From NCBI GenBank assembly GCA_003266105.1, contig MVAA01000111.1, positions 1 to 12,511 on the forward strand: DNA of 12,511 bases. The letters are read 5' to 3'. A model generated the notes under the pieces. It was not told the origin of the DNA, ran no database searches, and saw nothing but the letters and a program-made list of their open reading frames with translations. Source of the stretch: Methanosphaera sp. rholeuAM6. GTDB taxonomy: Archaea; Methanobacteriota; Methanobacteria; Methanobacteriales; Methanobacteriaceae. Shown one piece after another: positions 1 to 5,470 of the stretch. The number at the start of each line of letters is the position of its first letter. The stretch's first letter is position 1. A program made the translations under genes and the position numbers.

Positions 1-2453
1 GTGTTTATTAGTTTGCCGTATATTGTTAGGTTGTCGTTGAATTTTATGTCTGGTATGGTGTCGATGGTTATTATGCATGTTTTGTTTATTTCTTTTATCA
101 TGTTAAATGTGAACTCTATTGAACTTTGATTAATGTAAGCACTATTGCTGGTGTATGTTAGCTTTATTGTATATGATTTGTTTAAGTTAGTGTAAATGTT
201 TTCTAATGTCTCTTTTAATGCTTCAGTTGATATGGTGGATTTATCTTCCATATTGAAATAACTGAATAATTGGGTGTATTCTTCTCCATCTTTTACATTT
301 ACAAATATTGTTCCTTTTTCTTTACTTTCATCTGTGATGTTTAGTGTTATTTTATTGTTTATGCCCTCGTAGTAATCATAGGTTTCTTTATCGGTTGTTA
401 TTTTTGAGTTGTCTATGACCTTGAAATATACCTTGTTTGATTCCTGATTACATGTTGTATAGTATGCCGTGTATTCCCCAACATTTAAATTGGATAGAGT
501 ATATTTGGCAGAATTTGTTGTTATGTTTTCTGTATTGTTTATGTAAAGCGTTTTATTGAGTTTTTCCATGATATCCATATCATAATTTGTAGAAGATGTT
601 AGTTCAATGTTAATATCTAATTCTATTTTTTCCCCATAGTGGAATACTTCACGGTCAACGATTAAATTATTTGTTGCTAGTGAAATGTCAGTTGAATTAT
701 AAGTATTGTTCTTTACACTTTCTGTCAATGAAAGACAGAGTGTTTCATTATTATCTGCAGTATTTCTTGTAAAATTATTAAAGGTTATATTACTATTAAT
801 ATAACTATTTTCACAATATATTGCAGCACCTCGACTTGCATGATTTTCCGTAAAATCCGAACTGGACACATTATAAAAAGCATTACCCCCATATCGACCA
901 ACATTGTATATTGCTCCTCCATATCTTGCAGTGTTGTTTAGCATAGCATTGTATTTGATGACTAGTATTCCTTCCTGGTTGTATATTGCTCCCCCATATC
1001 TTGTTGCAGTGTTGTTGTTTAGTGTACTGTTGGTGATGTTTACTGTTCCCTCGTAGTTGTATATTGCTCCTCCATCTGTTGCGGTGTTGTTGCTTAGTGT
1101 GGTACTGGTGATGTTTAATCTTCCCTCGTAGTTGTATATTGATCCTCCTTGTGTTGCAGTGTTGTTGTATATGTTGGTGTTGTCTGTGATGGTTAATGTT
1201 CCATTGTTGATGTTGTATATTGCTCCTCCATATCTTGTTGCAGTGTTGTTGTATATGTTGGTGTTGTCTGTGATAGTTAATGTTCCATTGTTGTATATTG
1301 CTCCTCCATATCTTGTTGCAGTGTTGTTGTATATGTTGGTGTTGTCTGTGATAGTTAATGTTCCATTGTTGATGTTGTATATTGCTCCTCCACCATCATA
1401 GTTGTTAGTTCCTGTTGCATGATTGCAGTATATGTTGGTGTTGTAGGTGATAGTTATTATTCCATTGTTGATGTTGTATATTGCTCCTCCTCGCGTTGCA
1501 GTGTTGTTGTTTAGTGTACTGTGGGCGATGTTTACTGTTCCTCCGTAGTTGAATATTGTTCCTCCTTGTGTTGCAGTGTTGTTGTTTAGTGTACTGTTGG
1601 TGATGTTTACTGTTCCTCTGTAGTTGTTTATTACTCCTCCACTATCAATATTGTTAGTTCCTGTTACATGATTGTTGTTTAGTGTGGTATTGGTGATGAT
1701 TAATGTTCCATTGTAGTTGTATATTGCTCCTCCACCTTCATGGAGAGAAATTGCTGTTGCGGTGTTGTTGTTTAGTGTACTGTTGGTGATGTTTACTATT
1801 CCTCTGTAGTTGTTTATTGCTCCTCCACCATCAAAGCTTGCAGTATCTCTTGCGTTGTTGTTGCTTAGTGTAGTGTTTATGATGTTTACTGTTCCTCCGT
1901 AGCTGTAAATTGCTCCCTTAGATGAGTTGGCGTTTGTAATGGTGATGTTTTTTAGAACTAAAGAAGCTGGAACTTCAATCTCAAATACTTGTTTTTGGTT
2001 TCCGTCTATCGTGTTTCCCTGTCCATCAATAGTGATAACAATATTTTTAGATAAGTGGATTGTACCCGTGTTTTCGTATGTTTCCGTATTGTTTAGTATG
2101 ATTGTTGTATTTTTTCGGGCAGATGAAACTATGCTGGAAATATCGTCCCATGTGGACGCGTATTCCGGTTCTCCTTTAACGTTTGTTTCTTGTAATTTTT
2201 TTTTGTTGATATTTTTTGTTGTGCTTTCGTTTAGCGTTATGTCTTGACATTTATCAGACATTTGATTATCTGTTTTTACTTCCTGTGCTAGTGTTTCTGT
2301 TTGTGATACGGTTTGAGTATCTTGTACTGCTTCTATTGTATCACTGATTGTGGTAGTGGTTGTAGTATCTTCTGATACATCTGTTGCACTTACAACACCT
2401 ACGAGTAATACTATCAGTGTTGTTAAAAGTAGTATTTCACATGTTTTTTTCAT
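1..2453 (-). CDS. Adhesin-like surface protein with GGAIYN beta-helix repeats, partial (3' end beyond the window)
   Basis: An open frame runs from the ATG at 2453 down to base 3 with no stop, giving 817 visible residues; the C-terminus lies beyond the left edge. Residues 1-23 form a signal peptide (basic MKK, Leu/Val-rich core, likely cleavage after VSA). A Thr/Asp/Gln-rich segment follows, then a beta-helix entry segment (about 100-175) with IDGQGNTIDGN and LVLKNITITN. Roughly residues 180-545 carry about 14 repeats of 24-30 residues, each with GGAIYN followed by xITNSTLNNNTAT. From about 590 to the edge is Ig-like beta material (VDREVFHYGEKIELDI, YDYYEGINNKITL). This is the domain order of methanogen adhesin-like proteins, thought to be exported and to bind surfaces or other cells; that role is family knowledge. 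The N-terminal third is clearly paralogous to the large ALP at 5457-9608. Any wall or membrane anchor would be in the missing part. Confidence 0.9.
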   Translation of the reverse strand, partial: MKKTCEILLLTTLIVLLVGVVSATDVSEDTTTTTTISDTIEAVQDTQTVSQTETLAQEVKTDNQMSDKCQDITLNESTTKNINKKKLQETNVKGEPEYASTWDDISSIVSSARKNTTIILNNTETYENTGTIHLSKNIVITIDGQGNTIDGNQKQVFEIEVPASLVLKNITITNANSSKGAIYSYGGTVNIINTTLSNNNARDTASFDGGGAINNYRGIVNITNSTLNNNTATAISLHEGGGAIYNYNGTLIITNTTLNNNHVTGTNNIDSGGVINNYRGTVNITNSTLNNNTATQGGTIFNYGGTVNIAHSTLNNNTATRGGAIYNINNGIITITYNTNIYCNHATGTNNYDGGGAIYNINNGTLTITDNTNIYNNTATRYGGAIYNNGTLTITDNTNIYNNTATRYGGAIYNINNGTLTITDNTNIYNNTATQGGSIYNYEGRLNITSTTLSNNTATDGGAIYNYEGTVNITNSTLNNNTATRYGGAIYNQEGILVIKYNAMLNNTARYGGAIYNVGRYGGNAFYNVSSSDFTENHASRGAAIYCENSYINSNITFNNFTRNTADNNETLCLSLTESVKNNTYNSTDISLATNNLIVDREVFHYGEKIELDINIELTSSTNYDMDIMEKLNKTLYINNTENITTNSAKYTLSNLNVGEYTAYYTTCNQESNKVYFKVIDNSKITTDKETYDYYEGINNKITLNITDESKEKGTIFVNVKDGEEYTQLFSYFNMEDKSTISTEALKETLENIYTNLNKSYTIKLTYTSNSAYINQSSIEFTFNMIKEINKTCIITIDTIPDIKFNDNLTIYGKLIN
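885..1925 (-). repeat. In-gene tandem repeat array (about 72-96 bp units) coding the GGAIYN beta-helix
   Basis: On the plus strand the phrase TTGTATATTGCTCCTCCA recurs with small changes about a dozen times, alternating with GTTGTTGTTTAGTGTACTG or GTTGTTGTATATGTTGG. Units are multiples of 3 bp, so the frame is kept. The best-conserved pair is 1201-1284 (84 bp) and 1285-1362 (78 bp), identical by eye except for a 6-bp gap. The units at about 1129-1200 and from 1363 are slightly diverged copies. The array is extremely poor in A on the plus strand (coding strand rich in A and C) and uses AAC for nearly all Asn, while the adjoining stretch at about 740-900 uses AAT. Such arrays can expand and contract by slippage or unequal crossing-over. 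Confidence 0.85.
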
Positions 2454-2462
2454 TTTTACCAA

Positions 2463-2500
2463 TCTCTTATATATAATACTTTGATTATTATATATGAACT
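2463..2500 (-). promoter_or_regulatory. Probable archaeal promoter of the left adhesin gene
   Basis: Reading the minus strand towards the ATG at 2453 there are two TATA-like stretches: CATATATAAT (about 2487-2496) and TATTATATATAA (about 2468-2480). The first lies about 35-40 nt before the start codon, which fits an archaeal box A with a short leader. The second is too close to the ATG unless the mRNA is leaderless. A weak ribosome site (GGT, 4-5 nt before the ATG) is visible. Placement rests on spacing and base composition only. Confidence 0.45.
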
Positions 2501-2785
2501 AAATATTATTTAATTGGTACTTTTGTTCTTATAATGTGTTTTTGTGAAAATTTTTTGTTTACATTTATTTCGTTATTGAGAGGTATACTGAAACAAAAAT
2601 GTGAAAGTATTAAAAATTATTATCTCATTTTTTTTCTTCTTTTTTCATTTTTTTTCAATTTAACAAAAATCATGTTTTTTTTATCATAAATAAAAATTGT
2701 TTAAAATATGATATTGTAAATATTTTTGGTTAAAAATAGTGAAAGTATAATGTACTGTTTTTATTTTAGAAATATTGGTTGAAGA
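2501..2785. other. Gene-free AT-rich spacer with T-tracts
   Basis: No open frame of any length, no RNA gene and no strong hairpin were found. The plus strand has runs of 7-8 T at about 2628-2681, separated by C or CTTC. These would end plus-strand transcripts, but no plus-strand gene lies upstream. On the minus strand, in the direction of the neighbouring genes, they read as A-tracts. They may act as a bendable or UP-like region behind the adhesin promoter. The last 15-20 bases resemble the DNA just left of the second direct repeat, so the repeat may extend a little, with gaps, into this stretch. Confidence 0.5.
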
Positions 2786-2985
2786 TTGTTTTGTATTGGT
2801 TTTTAACTGGTTATATTAAGAGTCCATTCGCAGTCCATTTTTTGGGATTTGCCGTCCACTTGTAGAATTCTTCATGATTTGTTTAATCAAATTCATAGTT
2901 ATGTCATTAAGTATTAAAATTATTTGTTGTTAAATTAAAATAAAAGAAGTTGTTGAGAGTCCATTTTTGGACACTCAGAGTCCAT
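2786..2985. repeat. 200-bp direct repeat, copy 1 (overlaps the 3' end of the DUF4062 gene)
   Basis: This 200-bp stretch matches 4607-4806 in the same orientation with 8 mismatches counted by eye and no gaps. About 95 bp from roughly 2876 are identical. It holds AGTCCAT at 2821, 2832, 2958 and 2979 and a variant CGTCCAC at 2853. The start-to-start steps are 11, 21, 105 and 21 bp. GTCCA-TTTT-TGGAC at 2959-2972 forms a small perfect hairpin just after the stop codon of the neighbouring gene. The repeat supplies that gene's stop codon and its last two to three codons. No transposase, inverted ends or target duplication mark it as a known insertion sequence. Confidence 0.9.
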
Positions 2986-4435
2986 TTGATGAAAACTTTT
3001 TCACATTGTCTTCATCATATTTTTTAATTAATTTTTTATTAACCATGTCTTGCAAATCTCTTTTACTAGTAGTTAGAGAAACATCGAAGTGTTTAGAATA
3101 ACTTTTATATGTGAACTTGATATTTTCGTTAAACATTAATGTAACTGATTCAAGTTGACGTTTATTTAGATTGTATTTACTTAAGTCAATAGCTTTTTCT
3201 TGTAAATGTTTTTCTGTAACAATTAATTTTCCATTAGGTCCTCTTAAGATTACTTTGAAATAGTTTCCATCATAGAATTCTGGAAGAGGTAATCCACTTT
3301 CTTTCATTTCACATTTCATACGGGTGATACCCGTTCCAAAGTGTTCCATATATTTTGTGTATTTAAATAGTTGGCATATTGTTTTGTTTCTATGTTTTGT
3401 ATTTACTTCTAATTTTAAATCTTCGATTGTTAACGGGTATGGCAAGCCTCCGGGGCTACTAACTAATATGCGATCATCATAAATGTAAAATGTTATGCAG
3501 TCGTCCCTAAGTGAATAGTCTCTATGAGCAATTGCATTTACAAAAGCTTCTCTTACTGCTTCAATAGGATATTCTGGTACAGAATAACTTTTTAATCCCC
3601 GAATTACAGTCCCTGTTTTAGTATTCTTATTAAAAAATAATTCAAAGTTATTTAAGAGAAGGAATACTGAAGTGGTAATTGTTAGTTGATCAATAATAGC
3701 TCTTCTATCAACACCATTAAATCTAACCATTTTAACTTCATAATCTAAATCAAACTTACTGATATCTTTAGCAAAAAATAATGCGCCCGCATGATTTAAA
3801 TGGAAAACTCCTTTTGAATCAATTTTACCTGCCCCTACACATTCAAGTATTTGGTCATAACTCCTTTTAGAGAACAAATCTTTTATATTTTGATTTTTAA
3901 GTGATTCATAAAATAATCTAACCGCATTTTCATCTACATCATCACTTGTTGAATCTTCAATAATTGTTGAATCAAAAACTTCATTCTTGGAATTTTTAAT
4001 CATACACTCTCTAAGGGATGTTTTTACTTCTTCTAATAATTCTTCATTGGTTTTAAATCTTTTGTACTTTTTTGAGTCACGTATTCTATTAAAGAATTCT
4101 TTTGATTTCTCATCTGCCGTTTCATCCATTTTAACGAAAAAATAAGAATTTGAATTTTTATTATCAAACCTTTTAAATTCAAATTCGGTTGCAGATAATC
4201 CGTTTGTATATTCATATCCATATTTATTGCCAATTAGTCCTATGTAGATATCGGCATGTTCCACTTGATCGGTAAATATTTTATCTGATGGTACTGACTT
4301 AGCACTATCCTCTTCAAAGAGATAAAGCTCGAAATAATCGTTAAATGAAGGATCATTTCTAATATTTTCTACAAGAAATTTTCTTTCTTCTGCAAACTCG
4401 GTCTGATTACTACTAATAAAAACATCAATTTTCAT
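2975..4435 (-). CDS. DUF4062 - GHKL ATPase (HATPase_c_4, AlbA_2/RecG-like group) - winged-helix protein; candidate defence or signalling protein
   Basis: 486 residues in three parts. Residues 1-150 match the DUF4062 pattern: DVFISSNQTEFAEER at 4-18, a hydrophobic strand ADIYIGLIGNKYG at 61-73, and LSATEFEF with Glu84 and Glu86. DUF4062 has a TIR- or deoxyribosyltransferase-like fold and often sits on anti-phage or NTPase proteins. Residues 165-405 match the C-terminal part of AlbA_2-type predicted regulators (COG2865): HLNHAGALFFAKD at 212-224, then a GHKL nucleotide-binding site with EAFVNAIAHRDYS (Asn300), SSPGGLP (326-332), NTKHRNK (345-351) and FGTGITRM (366-373). Residues about 420-475 look like a winged helix (LNKRQLES...TTSKRDLQDMVNKKLIKKY). 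In relatives the N-terminal module is usually AlbA_2; here DUF4062 takes its place. The start is backed by AAAGGTAA about 8 nt upstream. The gene stands alone between two 200-bp direct repeats. ATP binding and DNA binding are predicted from motifs; a defence role is inference. Confidence 0.82.
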   Translation of the reverse strand: MKIDVFISSNQTEFAEERKFLVENIRNDPSFNDYFELYLFEEDSAKSVPSDKIFTDQVEHADIYIGLIGNKYGYEYTNGLSATEFEFKRFDNKNSNSYFFVKMDETADEKSKEFFNRIRDSKKYKRFKTNEELLEEVKTSLRECMIKNSKNEVFDSTIIEDSTSDDVDENAVRLFYESLKNQNIKDLFSKRSYDQILECVGAGKIDSKGVFHLNHAGALFFAKDISKFDLDYEVKMVRFNGVDRRAIIDQLTITTSVFLLLNNFELFFNKNTKTGTVIRGLKSYSVPEYPIEAVREAFVNAIAHRDYSLRDDCITFYIYDDRILVSSPGGLPYPLTIEDLKLEVNTKHRNKTICQLFKYTKYMEHFGTGITRMKCEMKESGLPLPEFYDGNYFKVILRGPNGKLIVTEKHLQEKAIDLSKYNLNKRQLESVTLMFNENIKFTYKSYSKHFDVSLTTSKRDLQDMVNKKLIKKYDEDNVKKFSSNGL

Positions 4436-4479
4436 ATTAAATTACCTTTGTATACAATTATTTGTTCACTCTTCTTCTA

Positions 4480-4520
4480 ATTATAATAATATTTAACATT
4501 TTATCATATATAATATTTGT
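4480..4520 (-). promoter_or_regulatory. Probable promoter of the DUF4062-ATPase gene
   Basis: On the minus strand, ATTATATATGATAAAA (about 4500-4515) and AATATTATTATAA (about 4481-4495) precede the ATG at 4435 by 45-80 nt. Either could be the archaeal TATA box, and the first fits a leader of some 40 nt. The stretch is so AT-rich that TATA-like strings are expected by chance. Confidence 0.35.
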
Positions 4521-4606
4521 TCAAAATTAAAGAATTTTATTTATTTTTAACTAAAATCAATATTGGACCACATTATCATTTTTATTTTTTCAAAATAGGT
4601 TGGAAC

Positions 4607-4806
4607 TTGTTTTGTATTGGTTTTTAACTGTTTATATTAAGAGTCCATTTGCAGTCCATTTTTTTGGATTTGCCGTCCACTTGTAGAATTCTTTAAGATT
4701 TGTTTAATCAAATTCATAGTTATGTCATTAAGTATTAAAATTATTTGTTGTTAAATTAAAATAAAAGAAGTTGTTGAGAGTCCATTTTTGGGCACTTGGA
4801 GTCCAT
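4607..4806. repeat. 200-bp direct repeat, copy 2 (upstream of the DUF4062 gene)
   Basis: Second copy of the 200-bp unit, same orientation as 2786-2985, about 96% identical by eye. AGTCCAT occurs at 4642, 4653, 4779 and 4800, and CGTCCAC at 4674, giving the same 11, 21, 105 and 21 bp steps as copy 1. The hairpin arm TGGAC is TGGGC here, which keeps a G-U pair in RNA. This copy is non-coding and ends 170 bp upstream of the DUF4062 start codon on its far side. Recombination between the copies would remove an 1821-bp segment containing the gene. Confidence 0.9.
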
Positions 4807-5043
4807 ATTAATTATATTGGTAGTTAGTAATACTATTGTATGGTTTTGATGATTTAATTTTCATCATGGCATATCTCGGAAAACCGGAGGTTGGTGTATT
4901 TTAAAGATTATATTTTCTCCTATGGTGATAAAATTTATTGGGTTATATTATGGATTTTCATGTTTTAATAGTTTTTTTTATATGATTTTTCATAATTCAG
5001 TTTATTAGAAAATCATACTTTTTAAAAATATAAATTTTTATGA
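4807..5043. other. Intergenic spacer with one GC-richer patch
   Basis: No convincing gene. The patch at about 4866-4896 is GC-rich against its surroundings and includes a short stem around AAAA (CTCGG / CCGGAG with one bulged G) ending in a textbook GGAGGT (4886-4891). It is followed 2 nt later by a GTG that opens a 24-codon frame (4894-4968) with a hydrophobic tail. The spacing is too tight for a normal start, and a 12-codon ATG frame at 4866 has no ribosome site. The patch could be a remnant of a lost gene or a small structured RNA; neither can be shown from sequence alone. Confidence 0.3.
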
Positions 5044-5089
5044 TTATATAAACTATATATTTATAAAATTTTATAAGTTATATATGGAG
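5044..5089 (+). promoter_or_regulatory. Promoter, palindromic candidate operator and ribosome site of the vapB-like gene
   Basis: TTATATAA at 5044-5051 is a good archaeal TATA box, some 50 nt before the chosen start. TTATAAAATTTTATAA at 5061-5076 is a perfect 16-bp palindrome lying just where transcription should begin. AbrB-type antitoxins commonly repress their own operon through palindromes at the promoter, so this is a candidate operator. GGAG at 5086-5089 is 6 nt before the ATG at 5096 and decides the start. AT-rich palindromes can arise by chance in such DNA. Confidence 0.5.
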
Positions 5090-5095
5090 ATTATA

Positions 5096-5326
5096 ATGAT
5101 TACAACTAATATTTTCAAAGGGTTTCAATTACATATTCCTAAAGAAATACGTGAAAAACATGGTATAACTGAAGAAGATCAGGTAACATGGAAAAGTGAA
5201 GGTGATAATATCATTATTAATGTTAAAAAACAAAGAAGTTTGAGGGATTTGGTAGGTTTGGCTACTGCAGAAAAAGAATTTGATCCAGTCAAGTTAAAAA
5301 AACGAAGTCAAAGTGGTGATATATAA
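5096..5326 (+). CDS. vapB: AbrB/SpoVT-family antitoxin, VapB-like
   Basis: 76 residues from the ATG at 5096. An in-frame ATG four codons upstream lacks a ribosome site, and GGAG sits between the two, so the later start is preferred. The N-terminal half has the swapped-hairpin AbrB signature: FKGFQLHIPKEIREKHGITEE, then DQVTWKSEGDNIIINV. The C-terminal part (LRDLVGLATAEKEFDPVKL) resembles the toxin-binding tail of archaeal VapB proteins. The expected role is to bind DNA at its own promoter and block the ribonuclease of a partner VapC. The partner frame begins at the very next base but is truncated, so this antitoxin is probably an orphan, decaying or kept for regulation or protection. It is one of only two coding frames on the plus strand. 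Confidence 0.8.
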   Translation: MITTNIFKGFQLHIPKEIREKHGITEEDQVTWKSEGDNIIINVKKQRSLRDLVGLATAEKEFDPVKLKKRSQSGDI

Positions 5327-5470
5327 TTGATATTTTTAGACAGTAGCTTTCTAATTTCTTTGATAAGTGATAAGTCAAGTAAACACAGTCAGTCAATAAA
5401 CCTGTCGGATTTAATTGATTATGAACATAAGGTAAAAAGTGAGTTATTGGGGAATGTTATTCTATTATAA
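5327..5470 (+). pseudogene. Truncated VapC-like PIN-domain toxin (47 codons)
   Basis: A frame opens with TTG immediately after the antitoxin stop codon. GGTGAT, a perfect match to the 16S rRNA 3' end, lies at 5315-5320, 6 nt before it. The reading LIFLDSSFLISLISD is the classic PIN beginning, including the first catalytic acid (LDSS). After about 47 residues the frame meets TAA at 5468, whereas VapC proteins usually have 125-145 residues, so the later conserved acids are missing. The break coincides with the 3' end of the convergent protease-adhesin gene, whose stop codon is at 5457, so the two frames overlap by 14 bp. This points to a deletion or insertion that replaced the rest of vapC. Alternatively it could be a short expressed peptide, but ribonuclease activity is not expected. 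Confidence 0.7.

Noticed and set aside
1132..1401. 89-codon plus-strand frame inside the left adhesin repeats
   Set aside because: Low-complexity shadow of the repeat array on the opposite strand; the minus-strand frame has signal peptide, domain order and full length.
900..1925. Possible CRISPR array because of regular repeats
   Set aside because: Units are coding, multiples of 3 bp, without unique spacers, and lie in one long open frame.
2625..2690. T-runs as a terminator of the DUF4062 gene
   Set aside because: The T-rich strand is the plus strand, so a minus-strand transcript would contain A-runs; they also lie about 300 bp past the stop codon.
4033..4233. 66-codon minus-strand frame inside the DUF4062 region
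   Set aside because: Out-of-frame overlap with a conserved domain, Lys/Asn/Ile-rich as expected by chance in AT-rich DNA.
2786..4806. Repeat-flanked gene as a composite insertion sequence
   Set aside because: No transposase, no terminal inverted repeats and no short target duplication visible; direct-repeat cassette kept as the description.
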